Assembly: GCA_963753545.1 (NCBI GenBank)
Contig: CAVWCQ010000008.1
Location: 1,302,001-1,366,000, forward strand
Direction of reading: 5' to 3'
DNA: 64,000 nucleotides
Source of the DNA: CAVWCQ01 sp963753545
GTDB lineage: Bacteria; Chloroflexota; Anaerolineae; Aggregatilineales; Aggregatilineaceae
The stretch's first letter is position 1. Each line of letters begins with the position of its first letter. Below the pieces are notes generated by a model. The model ran no database searches, was not told where the DNA came from, and saw only the letters and a list, made by a program, of their open reading frames with translations. The position numbers and the translations under genes were made by a program. Positions 29,219-38,326 of this stretch are shown piece by piece.

Positions 29219-29281
29219 GTTCATAGACAGTGCGCAATTATATCCGAAAGTGACAGTTAACTGCCGGATGTCCGCAGAATG

Positions 29282-29893
29282 TCAGAATAGGAGGGCAAAT
29301 ATCAGACCCCAGAAGGCAATCGCGGTGATTGATCCCACCACGGTCAGGATTAGAGCAACCGTCAATCCCATACCGAAGGGTGTCTCAGCGAGTGGGGTCA
29401 CTTCGTAGGGGGCACGGATGACGAACACGCGCTCTTCCTGCTTGACGCGAATCGATCCGTCCGCTTGCGGGATGAGGATGACTTCCAGATCGCCCAGGTT
29501 CATCAGGTGGAGCAGGACAAATATGCCGCCGATCAGCCCGGAAACCAGGAGGATCAGCGCGGCGGGCACAAAACGCGGGTGCTGTTCCCGTTCCACCACC
29601 GCTACCGTTGGCGCGTAGGACACCAGCTTCCACTTGTGGCTGGTGAAGACAGCAACCGTATCTTTCAGGAGCTTTTCCACCTGCAGGGGAACGGCTGGCG
29701 CAGTCTGCACCGGCATAACCTGTCCCGGGAGCGGAATCATGGGCACAACAGGCATGGGCGGCGGCGGAGGTGGAAGGAACGACTGTGTATTGCACCGTTC
29801 GAGCAGAAGGCGCGCTTCGATGTTATTCGGATTCTTGCGCAGAATGTCCGAGAGCAGCCGCTTGGCCTGCTCAGTTTCGCCCGCGTCGATCAA
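29282..29893 (-). CDS. Membrane protein with an N-terminal TPR-like helix pair
   Basis: About 204 residues. The N-terminus (AGETEQAKRLLSDILRKNPNNIEARLLLERC) is a single TPR-like unit, followed by a Pro/Val linker, a soluble part (VEKLLKDTVAVFTSHKWKLVSY) and two or three membrane helices (AALILLVSGLIGGIFVLLHL; GLTVALILTVVGSITAIAFWGL). The only start in frame is a TTG; upstream ATGCAG runs into an in-frame TAA, so the true start is uncertain or altered by an error. Function unknown. Confidence 0.6.
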   Translation of the reverse strand: MIDAGETEQAKRLLSDILRKNPNNIEARLLLERCNTQSFLPPPPPPMPVVPMIPLPGQVMPVQTAPAVPLQVEKLLKDTVAVFTSHKWKLVSYAPTVAVVEREQHPRFVPAALILLVSGLIGGIFVLLHLMNLGDLEVILIPQADGSIRVKQEERVFVIRAPYEVTPLAETPFGMGLTVALILTVVGSITAIAFWGLIFALLF

Positions 29894-29953
29894 TCCGCGA
29901 ATGGGTTGGAGGTCTTACTGCATGGCTGCCGCCTTTGCTTGTGGAGAAAAATA

Positions 29954-30337
29954 TCAATATGGTTTAATAACCAGACTTTTGGGAAGAACGATCAGAAAAT
30001 CCTTGACGTTTTGGGTGTAGATCGGAACCTGCAATCGGTGAACGACGGAGGCGATCAGGCAGTCTAGAATGGTAACACCATGGCTGAGACGGTATGTGCG
30101 CAAGGCATTCATGGCCCAATCCATATCCGCTTGGTCGGGATAGATCATCTCAAAGCGATCTAAAAGGGCAAGCGAGGTCGCCTGCCCACTTTTCCCCGAT
30201 GCGCCGTAAATCACTTCCATCCAAGTCATTGGTGTCACTGAGAGGCGGCTGGTCTGTGCTTTCATCCAAGCATGCGCTGCTGGGTTTTTACGAAAAAGGT
30301 GGATGATTACGGTGGTATCGACAATACCAGTAGTCAT
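29954..30337 (-). CDS. PIN-domain toxin (VapC-like)
   Basis: 127 residues with the PIN acidic residues: Asp in GIVDTTVII, Glu in TWMEVIYGA, Asp in TILDCLIASV, and NVKDF near the end. VapC toxins are Mg-dependent RNases that cut tRNA or rRNA. Its start overlaps the antitoxin stop by four bases, the usual order antitoxin then toxin. Confidence 0.88.
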   Translation of the reverse strand: MTTGIVDTTVIIHLFRKNPAAHAWMKAQTSRLSVTPMTWMEVIYGASGKSGQATSLALLDRFEMIYPDQADMDWAMNALRTYRLSHGVTILDCLIASVVHRLQVPIYTQNVKDFLIVLPKSLVIKPY

Positions 30338-30618
30338 TCATCACCCTTCCAATCTTGTTCATGGCGCTCAGATTCCTGACGACGCAGGCGACGCACCCAT
30401 TCTCCGACATCGGGAATATCCATTTGCTCCCAATCACTCAAATCCAGCTGATCCAGCAGCGCGACGACATCGGCTCCCCACTCACCAGGCGATGTAGCTT
30501 CTGAGGCTGATAGTTCGTTCTCTACGGAGGAAACAACTCGCGCCGCCAGCCTAAGACGTTCCTGGGGTGAGAGCTTCAAGGCGAGCGCCAAAGCATCTTC
30601 GTATTCCACTCCAGCCAT
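30334..30618 (-). CDS. Antitoxin candidate paired with the PIN toxin
   Basis: 94 residues, rich in Glu and Leu: DALALALKLSPQERLRLAARVVSSV, then a long acidic tail with a DVGEWVRRLRRQE segment. The helix around LSPQERLRLA is common in small type II antitoxins. Four-base overlap with the PIN gene supports the pairing. GGAG precedes the ATG. Confidence 0.75.
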   Translation of the reverse strand: MAGVEYEDALALALKLSPQERLRLAARVVSSVENELSASEATSPGEWGADVVALLDQLDLSDWEQMDIPDVGEWVRRLRRQESERHEQDWKGDE

Positions 30619-30756
30619 AGCTAAATCACTCCTTAATTCTCAATTGATACAATAATCGCATACCCGGTTCGGAATCTCAATACCTCACTTCAAGCTTCTG
30701 CCGCTGAAGATCCTCCGCACTGATTATGGGTTTGTTCGTGCCTGGGGGCAACTCGT

Positions 30757-30786
30757 TTGTCTTTTCCCTTCTCTCTCCGTTACAAT
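30757..30786 (+). promoter_or_regulatory. Putative sigma70-type promoter of the glycogen block
   Basis: TTGTCT (30757-30762) and TACAAT (30781-30786), 18 bases apart, lie about 95 bases before the GH57 start. It is the best-looking promoter in this intergenic region. Confidence 0.45.
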
Positions 30787-30879
30787 GGGGATGACAGTGA
30801 GACACTAATCCTCCAATGGTCGGCGTAGTCCGGCTGCGCCGCCAAACAGAGACTCTCCTTCTAATACTGAGAGGAATTT

Positions 30880-32742
30880 ATGAGCGCAATCGGAGCGTTT
30901 ACCTTTGTTTTGCACAGTCATCTTCCCTATGCGCGGCTGGCCGGGCGCTGGCCGCATGGCGAAGAATGGATTCACGAAGCCGCCAGCGAGACGTACATTC
31001 CCCTGCTCAACGCGCTGTACGATCTGCGCGACGAGGGCGTGCGCTACAAGATCACAATTGGCATCACACCTGTGTTGGCAGAACAGTTAGCCGATGCCGA
31101 CGTGCTCGATCATCTGGACGAATATCTTGAAGACAAGATCGCCCGCGCCAAAGCCGACGTGCTGCGCTTCCGGGGCGAAGAGGAAGTCGTGGGCGTCCCG
31201 CGTGAGGAAGCTGTCGAGGGCGAACTGCCGTCCGTAGATCGGAAGGCCATTGAAGCCGCCTCGCAAAAGGTCAAAAAAGCCGAAGAAGAAGAGGATAAAA
31301 TCCTGGAATCGGCACTGCCCCGCGAGGAACAACCCTGGTGGGTGGGCCACAAACACCTGGAATTTCTGGCGGGCTTTTACCAGCGCTATTATGAAAATAT
31401 CAAGGAAAGCTTTGACAGCCGCTACAACCGCGATCTGCTCGGCGCATTCAAACGCCTGCAAGACGAGGGTCTGATTGAGGTCACAACCTGCGCGGCGACA
31501 CATGGTTATCTGCCGCTGCTGGGCCGCGACAGCTCGATCTGGGGCCAACTGCGCGCCGGGATCGACAGCTATAAGAAGTTCTTCAACCGTGCCCCGCGCG
31601 GTATCTGGCTGCCTGAATGTGCTTATCGTCCCGCCTATTATGAAAAGGACGGCACGATCCGCCCCGGCATCGAATACTTCCTGCAAAAGCTGGGCATCAA
31701 GGTCTTTTTCAGCGAGACACATCTGATTACGGGTGGCGCTCCGGTGGGCGTGGCGGCAGGTGAGGCAATCGGCCCTTACGGAGAGATCAAGCGCCGCTAC
31801 CTGATCCCGATGTCCAAAGCACCTGTGCCAGAGGGCGGCCTGACGACCTTCCGCGCCTATTATGTCAGCGATACGACCTCCGGCGGGCGCAGCCTGGAGC
31901 ACAGCGGCGTCGCGGTGATCGGGCGCAACAACGAAACCGGGCAGCGGGTCTGGTCGGCGGATTGGGGCTATCCCGGCGATTTTGATTACCGCGAATTTCA
32001 CCGCAAGGATGGCGTGAGCGGGCTGCAATACTGGCGCGTCACCGGAGCCAAAGTGGATCTGGGCAACAAGGACTTTTACCATCCCGATTGGGCCGAGCAT
32101 AAAGTCCGCATGCACGCCCAGGACTTCGCGGCGCTGGTCGAGCGCATTTTGCAGGCGCAGTGGGACACCGGGGAGGGCTTTGGGATCATTGCCTCTAACT
32201 ATGACACCGAACTGTTCGGGCACTGGTGGTTCGAGGGCGTGGAATGGCTGAAGCAGGTTCTCCGCCTGCTGGCGAAAAACGACAAGGTGGAGCTGACTAC
32301 CGCCAGCGATTATGTGGAGAACCACCCGCCCAAGCAGGTGATCCATCTCCCGGAGGGCAGTTGGGGCGCGGGTGGCACACACTTTACCTGGGACAACAAC
32401 GACACGCACTGGATGTGGGCACCTATCCACGACGCGGAGAAACGGATGGAATCCCTGGCCAACACTTATAAGGACCGCTACGGCGACGAGTCGATCCAGG
32501 GGGTGCTGAGCCAGACGGCCCGCGAACTGCTGCTGCTCGAAAGTTCCGACTGGCCCTTCCTGGTGACAACCGGGCAGGCGCGGCAGTATGCCGTGCAGCG
32601 CTTCAGCCAGCACCTGGAACGGTTTAATGCGCTGGCGGACAGTATCGACCGGGGCGCGCCGGATCATGGGCTGGCGGCGAATTTGTGGGAGAAAGATCGC
32701 CTCTTCCCGAATATCGATTACCGCTGGTGGGCGACGAAATAG
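30880..32742 (+). CDS. GH57 family 1,4-alpha-glucan branching enzyme
   Basis: 620 residues. GH57 signatures are visible: FVLHSHLPYAR at the N-terminus, EHLEF-like HKHLEFLAGFYQRYY, IWLPECAYRP with the nucleophile Glu near residue 246, and SNYDTELFGHWWFEG with the acid/base Asp near 442, followed by a DUF1957-type C-terminal part. It makes alpha-1,6 branches in glycogen. It is about 100 residues longer than the Thermus enzyme, partly because of a highly charged insert at about residues 90-150 (KAIEAASQKVKKAEEEEDK). GAGAGG precedes the ATG. Confidence 0.9.
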   Translation: MSAIGAFTFVLHSHLPYARLAGRWPHGEEWIHEAASETYIPLLNALYDLRDEGVRYKITIGITPVLAEQLADADVLDHLDEYLEDKIARAKADVLRFRGEEEVVGVPREEAVEGELPSVDRKAIEAASQKVKKAEEEEDKILESALPREEQPWWVGHKHLEFLAGFYQRYYENIKESFDSRYNRDLLGAFKRLQDEGLIEVTTCAATHGYLPLLGRDSSIWGQLRAGIDSYKKFFNRAPRGIWLPECAYRPAYYEKDGTIRPGIEYFLQKLGIKVFFSETHLITGGAPVGVAAGEAIGPYGEIKRRYLIPMSKAPVPEGGLTTFRAYYVSDTTSGGRSLEHSGVAVIGRNNETGQRVWSADWGYPGDFDYREFHRKDGVSGLQYWRVTGAKVDLGNKDFYHPDWAEHKVRMHAQDFAALVERILQAQWDTGEGFGIIASNYDTELFGHWWFEGVEWLKQVLRLLAKNDKVELTTASDYVENHPPKQVIHLPEGSWGAGGTHFTWDNNDTHWMWAPIHDAEKRMESLANTYKDRYGDESIQGVLSQTARELLLLESSDWPFLVTTGQARQYAVQRFSQHLERFNALADSIDRGAPDHGLAANLWEKDRLFPNIDYRWWATK

Positions 32743-32769
32743 CGCGGCGTTGTCGAATTAATGAATACT

Positions 32770-32806
32770 GCCCGGCTGGCATCCGTCAACCGGGCGGTTG
32801 TTTTTT
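32770..32806 (+). terminator. Rho-independent terminator after the GH57 gene
   Basis: GCCCGG (32770-32775) pairs with CCGGGC (32790-32795), then GGTTG and a run of six T. Confidence 0.75.
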
Positions 32807-33065
32807 ACCGCGCAGGGTCTCATACCGTAGCTTCCGCTTCAACTGCCCCAGCCGTTACCCGCCGCTCTGCATGGCGATGCCTTGCAATCGCCTGATTGGA
32901 ACTATGAAGAAGCTATAAAATGAATGGACAATCGGGGATGCCCTGTTGCGACAAGTCCGTCCAAAAAGCAAAAAGAATACTATAATCAGCCTCAGCTAAT
33001 CCCTCTTATTTGGGGGGCGAACGGCGAGCGATTGGCGGTATCCTCAATACAAGGAGGGATGTTCG

Positions 33066-34583
33066 ATGAAAGTGCTGTTCATTTCGAGCGAAATGGCTCC
33101 TTTTGCCAAAACGGGCGGATTGGGCGATGTCGTGGGGGAACTGCCTCGCGCCTTGCGGTCTAAAGGCGTTGACGCGCGGGTCTTGATGCCGCTCTATGGC
33201 AAGATCAAAGGACAGTACAGCGACCGGATTCGACCTCTTTTTACCTATCACTTTACCCGGCGTCTGGGCACGGCAGATGTGCAAATCTACACCACCGAGC
33301 AAGACGGCGTCCCGGTTTATTTGATGGAGAGCTGGCCGTTCTTTAGCAGCGGTGATTATATTTACACCGACCAGGACTGGGACCGCCAGCGCTTTATTTT
33401 CTTCGCCCAGGCCGCTTTAGCGGCAGCCTGGGAGATGGGGCAGGGGCATCACGGTGACGATCCCTGGTTCCCGGACGTGCTGCACACACACGACTGGCAT
33501 ACCGCCCTGATCCCGTTTTTGCTGTCCGAGGCTCGCTGGCAGCAGGAGTGGGAGAATATGGCGAGCGTTCTGACCATCCATAACATGGGCTATCAGGGGT
33601 GGGACGCGGGCGGCTTCCTGTGGATGGCGGGAGTACCGGGGCGGCACGATCCTAACCTGATCTACCAGGAAAAAGACGATAACCTGCTGGGGATCGGCAT
33701 CGCCTACGCTGATAAACTGAACACGGTCAGCCCTCGCCATGCCATTGAACTGCATTACCCGCGCTTTGGCGAAGGGTTGGAAGGGTTGGTCTGGGTGCGC
33801 GACGCCGATTTCGGCGGCATCCTCAACGGGCTGGATATGGAGAAGAATAACCCCGCCACCGATTCCCATATCAAGCAGTGTTACGACGTCTCGAACTTCC
33901 GCACGGAGCGCTATAAAAACAAGCTGGCTTTGCAGGCGGAGTTTGGCATCGAGCAGAACGCCGATATCCCGCTGATTGGCATCGTGAGCCGCCTTGTTGC
34001 GCAGAAGGGCATGGACTTCGCAGCGCCGGGGCTGCGCCGCTTGCTGGCTGAGACGAATGCTCAACTGATCGTGCTGGGCAGCGGCGAGTTGGATGCTGAA
34101 CAGCAGATGCGCGCCCTGGAATGGGATTTTGGTTGGAAGGCGAAGGTATTCATTGGCTTTAATGTCGGGCTGGCGGCTCGCATTTACGCCGGGTCCGATC
34201 TCATTCTGGTGCCAAGCCGCTATGAGCCGTGTGGTTTGACACAGATCAACGCGATGCGCTACGGAGCGCTGCCTGTGGTGCGTGACACGGGCGGATTAGC
34301 CGATACCGTCGAGAATTACGACGGCGGCCCTGCCGATCATGGGACGGGGTTTGTCTTTTTGTTCGAGGAGCCAGACGCAGTGCGGCTGACTCTGCGCTGG
34401 GCAATCGATACATTCAAGGAGAGGCGCGAGGCGTTCCAGCGGATGCAGGAGCGCGGCATGCGGATCGATTGGAGTTGGGATCGCCCTGCCCAGCAGTATA
34501 TTCGTTTATACGAGGCGGCATTGAGCAAGGTCCGTCAGTCTCCGGTCACACTGGCGAGTCTGCGGCGCGGCGCACCCAAATAG
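33066..34583 (+). CDS. glgA: Glycogen synthase (GT5, ADP-glucose)
   Basis: 505 residues; full GT5 layout. The ADP-glucose-binding KTGGLGDVVGELPRAL motif is at residues 15-30, HTHDWHTALIPF near 145, LTIHNMGYQGW near 175, NGLDMEKNNPATD near 255 and the C-terminal SRYEPCGLTQINAMRYG near 385. It elongates alpha-1,4-glucan. AAGGAGGG lies seven bases before the ATG. A TATAAT at 32981-32986 could be the -10 of its own promoter, since a terminator separates it from the GH57 gene. Confidence 0.95.
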   Translation: MKVLFISSEMAPFAKTGGLGDVVGELPRALRSKGVDARVLMPLYGKIKGQYSDRIRPLFTYHFTRRLGTADVQIYTTEQDGVPVYLMESWPFFSSGDYIYTDQDWDRQRFIFFAQAALAAAWEMGQGHHGDDPWFPDVLHTHDWHTALIPFLLSEARWQQEWENMASVLTIHNMGYQGWDAGGFLWMAGVPGRHDPNLIYQEKDDNLLGIGIAYADKLNTVSPRHAIELHYPRFGEGLEGLVWVRDADFGGILNGLDMEKNNPATDSHIKQCYDVSNFRTERYKNKLALQAEFGIEQNADIPLIGIVSRLVAQKGMDFAAPGLRRLLAETNAQLIVLGSGELDAEQQMRALEWDFGWKAKVFIGFNVGLAARIYAGSDLILVPSRYEPCGLTQINAMRYGALPVVRDTGGLADTVENYDGGPADHGTGFVFLFEEPDAVRLTLRWAIDTFKERREAFQRMQERGMRIDWSWDRPAQQYIRLYEAALSKVRQSPVTLASLRRGAPK

Positions 34584-34630
34584 GATTTTTAACGAAAGAC
34601 GTAGAGAAAAGCGGAAGAGAGAAAAGAATA

Positions 34631-35614
34631 ATGCGCTGGGTTAGCCTTGTTTGTATCGTGTTGATCCTATCTGGCAGCCTGCCTGTTTATGCGCAGGGAG
34701 AAGCGCTCACGGCATCAGAAAAGGGACAGGTTGCCGAGGCGCGTTCCCTGCTGGCTGCCTATGCGGGCGAGGTCTGGATAGGGTGGGGCGACGCCGTCCC
34801 GCCAGTGCTGCTGCGCAAAGGCGACACTGATTACTGGATCGGCAGCCCGGAGCCGCCACAACCATTTAGACTTGTCCCAGGGATGTTGATCGATGGCGAG
34901 CAGGTCTACCGCGCCGAGGGACATCAGGTTCCTGTTCCGGCGGCGACCTCCTGGCTGGTCGGTGATAAGTGGGTGGTGGCGATTCCGGTCCGCGATGAGT
35001 TTCAGGCAGCCGTAGACGAGATGGTTGGCCCAGGGGTAATTGTGCTGGATGATGCCGCTTACGTCCGATCCATTGTCCACGAGGCATTTCATGCCTATCA
35101 CTTCTCCGTCTTTGGCGGTCTTGAGCAGATGCCCGATTTTGTCCAGGAGGCGGATGACGCCTGGCTGGGCGATCTGACGGAAGCGGACCGGGCGGCACTG
35201 GACGAGGCGTTGTTAGCAGAAGGACAGGCGCTGGCGGCAGCGTTGGAGCCGGACGCGACGGAGGAAGATATCCGATCTGCGGTGGATGAATTTTTGCGCC
35301 TGCGGGCAGATCGCCGGGCCACACTGCCTGCTGATGCGGGTGATTTTGAGCGCGGTACGGAATGGGTCGAGGGTGCGGCTCGCTACGCGGATGTCAGTCT
35401 TATGCAGCGGGCTGGAATGCCGGAGCAGTTCCGTGCCGCGCTGGCCGATTTGAGCCTCGTTCCGGGCGGCTACCGGGACCGCTTTTATGAACTGGGCGCG
35501 GCACAGATGGCTGTGCTGGATGGCTTGCTCCCTGGCTGGCAGACTCGGCTGTGGGAGGAGGGAGTCGCCGTTGAGGATTTATTGGCCGAAGTTGTGCATA
35601 GGGATGCGGAGTAA
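34631..35614 (+). CDS. Secreted HEXXH metalloprotease-like protein
   Basis: 327 residues from ATG 34631, giving a clear signal peptide (MRWVSLVCIVLILSGSLPVYAQG). The zinc motif IVHEAFHAYHF lies near residue 160, and EWVEGAARYADV near 240 could supply the third ligand Glu in gluzincin style. Middle part is acidic and helical. It sits between glgA and glgC, 47 bases after glgA and 7 before the next gene. No known family is claimed; protease activity is inferred from the motif. Confidence 0.7.
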   Translation: MRWVSLVCIVLILSGSLPVYAQGEALTASEKGQVAEARSLLAAYAGEVWIGWGDAVPPVLLRKGDTDYWIGSPEPPQPFRLVPGMLIDGEQVYRAEGHQVPVPAATSWLVGDKWVVAIPVRDEFQAAVDEMVGPGVIVLDDAAYVRSIVHEAFHAYHFSVFGGLEQMPDFVQEADDAWLGDLTEADRAALDEALLAEGQALAAALEPDATEEDIRSAVDEFLRLRADRRATLPADAGDFERGTEWVEGAARYADVSLMQRAGMPEQFRAALADLSLVPGGYRDRFYELGAAQMAVLDGLLPGWQTRLWEEGVAVEDLLAEVVHRDAE

Positions 35615-35621
35615 AAAGTAT

Positions 35622-36179
35622 ATGGGACGAGACGTGGAAGAAAAAATCGACTTCATCAACGACAACCATAAGGGGAAAACGCCCCAGCATACGGTTGATT
35701 TTGTCACGGCGCTGTCACCTGCCGGGTGTATTGAGCGGCTTCAGCAGAACGAACTGAGCACGCCGGAGATCAGCGGCCTGGGGCGCTGGCTGGCCCCCGC
35801 CCAGCAAACTGTGATCGTTCACCGGGACAACGAATTTATCATCGAACGGCGCTATCCGGGGGCGTTTGTCCCGATCCGGCTGGCGGGCCTGCTCGATCAG
35901 GATCGATCCGGCGGGACGTGGGTGCACGGCGCGGTGACACATGACGTCGAGAATCAAATCTGGATCGAAGGGCTGATCGTGTTTGTCGCGTTTTTTGTGT
36001 TGGCGACCCTGTTTTTTACGGAACTGGAATGGGATGGGCTGTTCCTGGCGGTGGCCCTGTTCGGTGCGATCCTGGTGCTGACAACGGCGCGCTGGCGGGC
36101 GCTGAATGAACACGCGGCGGATACGGCGCGCTGGGTCCGGCGTAAGCTGTATGTAACCCGCGATCAACTGCGCAAATAA
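35622..36179 (+). CDS. Two-span membrane protein of unknown function
   Basis: 185 residues from ATG 35622, eight bases after the metalloprotease stop. The N-terminal half is soluble (HTVDFVTALSPAGCIERLQ; TVIVHRDNEFIIERRYPGA), then two adjacent membrane helices (GLIVFVAFFVLATLFF; LFLAVALFGAILVL) and a basic tail. The pattern recalls the hypothetical at 29282 in having one short soluble domain plus two helices. Function not recognised. Confidence 0.6.
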   Translation: MGRDVEEKIDFINDNHKGKTPQHTVDFVTALSPAGCIERLQQNELSTPEISGLGRWLAPAQQTVIVHRDNEFIIERRYPGAFVPIRLAGLLDQDRSGGTWVHGAVTHDVENQIWIEGLIVFVAFFVLATLFFTELEWDGLFLAVALFGAILVLTTARWRALNEHAADTARWVRRKLYVTRDQLRK

Positions 36180-36188
36180 GGGGTAAAC

Positions 36189-36344
36189 ATGACACAGAAG
36201 GCACTGTGCGGCGCGATCATTTTTAGCGGCAAATCGTTAGGCGATCTGAACATGTGGACACCGCCAGAGCATGTTATACTCACTGCAAGAATACAATTTA
36301 GCAATAAAAACAGAAAAAACTTAACTTTCACGGTTCGTATGTGA
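36189..36344 (+). CDS. Possible 51-residue leader ORF before glgC
   Basis: ATG 36189 has an excellent AAGGGG five bases upstream and the frame ends 16 bases before glgC. The peptide (MTQKALCGAIIFSG...) matches nothing known. A -10-like TATACT (36275-36280) lies inside, so it may be a chance frame in the glgC promoter region or a coupled leader. Confidence 0.3.
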   Translation: MTQKALCGAIIFSGKSLGDLNMWTPPEHVILTARIQFSNKNRKNLTFTVRM

Positions 36345-36360
36345 CGAGGAGCTGGCTTGT

Positions 36361-37629
36361 ATGCAAACGACAAGAGCTGTCATCCTGGCGGGGGGTGAAG
36401 GTAGCCGCCTGGGAGTGTTAACCGCCAAGCGCGCCAAACCTGCGGTTCCTTTTGCCGGGAAATACCGCATTATAGATTTTGCCTTGAGCAACTGCGTCAA
36501 CTCTGGAATCTTCGACGTTTTGGTCTTAACCCAGTATCGCCCGCACAGCCTTAATGATCATATCGGCATGGGGCGACCCTGGGACCTGGACCGGGGATTT
36601 ACGGGCGGCGTGCGGCTGCTGCAACCGTACCAGGGACGCTATGATACCGATTGGTATGCAGGCACGGCAGACGCAGTGACGCGCAACCTGAACTTTGTCC
36701 GGCGCGGCCAGCCCCAGAATGTCCTGATCCTCTCCGGCGATCATATCTACCAGATGGAATATGACATGATGGTCGCGTTCCACGAGGAGCAGAAGGCCGA
36801 TGTCACCGTCGCCGTGATTAAAGTGCCGATGGATGAGGCGTCACGCTATGGCATTATGGAAGTGGACGATCACAATCAGATCGTAGATTTTGTCGAAAAA
36901 CCGGCGAACCCACCCGGTGACCTGGCGAACATGGGCGTTTATGTCTTCAAATCCAAAGTGCTTGAAGACCTGCTCAAAGAAGATGCCATGCGCAAAGAGT
37001 CGCGCCACGACTTTGGTTATAATATTATCCCGCGCATGCTCGAACTGGGTATGAAGGTCATGGCCTATCCGTACGGTGGCTATTGGATCGACGTGGGGAC
37101 GATTGACGCCTATTGGGAAGCGCACATGGATCTGCTCGGCACGCCGCCGTCGCTTGATCTGAATGATCGCTCCTGGATCATCCATACCCGCAGCGAGGAG
37201 CGCCCCCCGGTCAAGATCGAAAAGGGCGCAATTGTCGAAGACAGCATGATTACTGATGGATCGATTATCTGTGCGGGCGCGCGGGTGGTGCGCAGTGTGC
37301 TTTCCCCTGGCGTTTATGTAGGACCGGACGCGCTGGTCTATGAGAGCGTGATCCTGACCGACAGTTATATCGAGAAGGACGCGATCATCGAGCGTGCCGT
37401 GATCGATAAAGGTGTGATCGTGGGGCAGGGCGCTCGCGTGGGCGAATATATCGATGGCGGTGATCTGGGGATCGCCTGCGTGGGCAAAAATACAACGGTT
37501 CCGCCTCAGTTTGTCGTCGGGCGCAAAGCCGTTCTGGGTACTGATTTGCGTTCCGAGGAAGTTTCCGGCGAATATCCTGAGGGCGTGATCCCAATCGGGG
37601 CGAAGGTCGGCTATCAGGTGCGGAAATAG
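36361..37629 (+). CDS. glgC: Glucose-1-phosphate adenylyltransferase
   Basis: 422 residues. The nucleotidyltransferase motif AVILAGGEGSRLGVLT is at residues 6-21, followed by KRAKPAVPFAGKYRIIDFAL, YAGTADAVTRN, ILSGDHIYQMEY and, in the C-terminal half, left-handed beta-helix repeats (IEKDAIIERAVIDKGVIVG). It makes ADP-glucose for GlgA and is usually the regulated step. GAGGAG precedes the ATG by nine bases. Length and motifs are normal for the family. Confidence 0.96.
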   Translation: MQTTRAVILAGGEGSRLGVLTAKRAKPAVPFAGKYRIIDFALSNCVNSGIFDVLVLTQYRPHSLNDHIGMGRPWDLDRGFTGGVRLLQPYQGRYDTDWYAGTADAVTRNLNFVRRGQPQNVLILSGDHIYQMEYDMMVAFHEEQKADVTVAVIKVPMDEASRYGIMEVDDHNQIVDFVEKPANPPGDLANMGVYVFKSKVLEDLLKEDAMRKESRHDFGYNIIPRMLELGMKVMAYPYGGYWIDVGTIDAYWEAHMDLLGTPPSLDLNDRSWIIHTRSEERPPVKIEKGAIVEDSMITDGSIICAGARVVRSVLSPGVYVGPDALVYESVILTDSYIEKDAIIERAVIDKGVIVGQGARVGEYIDGGDLGIACVGKNTTVPPQFVVGRKAVLGTDLRSEEVSGEYPEGVIPIGAKVGYQVRK

Positions 37630-37653
37630 GTATCTATGTTTTGCGGTCTGTGA

Positions 37654-37680
37654 GGGCAGTTTGTAACGACTGCCCTTTTT
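37654..37680 (+). terminator. Rho-independent terminator of glgC
   Basis: GGGCAGT (37654-37660) pairs with ACTGCCC (37669-37675), directly followed by five T and GTTTT. Confidence 0.85.
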
Positions 37681-37704
37681 GTTTTATCCGCCCAGCGGCT
37701 GTTT

Positions 37705-38310
37705 TTATCCGCCCGGCGGCGCGATCTGCCGGAAGGTCAGCTCAACCCGGTTACGATCACAGGCTGTCTGATCCAACACAATCTCCACCGGAGCCGAAAA
37801 ATAGCGGTTCCCGGCGGTGATCTGCACCCACAGGCGGCGGTTAACCATCCCGTTCAGGACAAGCGTCCATTTGCCTTCGGCTTCGCCCGATAGTTCCCCG
37901 GTGGTGATCGGCGTGTCCGGCAGAAAATCGCCCCAGATTAACACGGTGTAACGATCCGTTGGATTTCCATCGCTGTCCAATACCTGTCCGGTAACAATCT
38001 GCGCGGAGCACGACTCGGTGCCGGAATAAGCCGGGTCCGCGTCCAGCGCGAAGATATAGGCTCCCGGGGTGATGGGAGGAGCGTTGGTCGGCGTGACGAT
38101 CCGTGCTGCGTCGGTGGCGTTCACATCGGCATAGATCGACGTGAGCGTGACCGTAAACTCCTCATCCTTCTTTTTGTCTCCGGCGCGGCCCACAATGATC
38201 AGCACAATGACACCCGTGAACAGCAAAAACATCATCAGGAGGGCCGCAGACAGCGCGACCATATAGGCCTGATTGCGCGATGTGGACCTGGGTTTTGGCT
38301 CTTCGTTCAA
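37705..38310 (-). CDS. Membrane-anchored protein with a beta-rich outside domain
   Basis: I prefer a TTG start at 38310 (MNEEPKPRSTSRNQ) because AGGAG lies eight bases before it; the longer frame begins inside the debranching enzyme gene. One membrane helix (LSAALLMMFLLFTGVIVLIIVG) leads to an outside domain of about 130 residues with GQVLDSDGNPTDRYTVLIWG and GKWTLVLNGMVNRRLWVQI, resembling a carboxypeptidase-regulatory-like beta-sandwich, with two Cys. It follows the debranching enzyme by 16 bases. Function unknown. Confidence 0.65.
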   Translation of the reverse strand: MNEEPKPRSTSRNQAYMVALSAALLMMFLLFTGVIVLIIVGRAGDKKKDEEFTVTLTSIYADVNATDAARIVTPTNAPPITPGAYIFALDADPAYSGTESCSAQIVTGQVLDSDGNPTDRYTVLIWGDFLPDTPITTGELSGEAEGKWTLVLNGMVNRRLWVQITAGNRYFSAPVEIVLDQTACDRNRVELTFRQIAPPGG

Positions 38311-38326
38311 ACAAGATTCTCCTGGT

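Noticed and set aside
31087..32667. 526-codon open frame on the reverse strand
   Set aside because: It lies entirely antisense to the clear GH57 gene and has no recognisable motif; long antisense frames are common in GC-rich genes.
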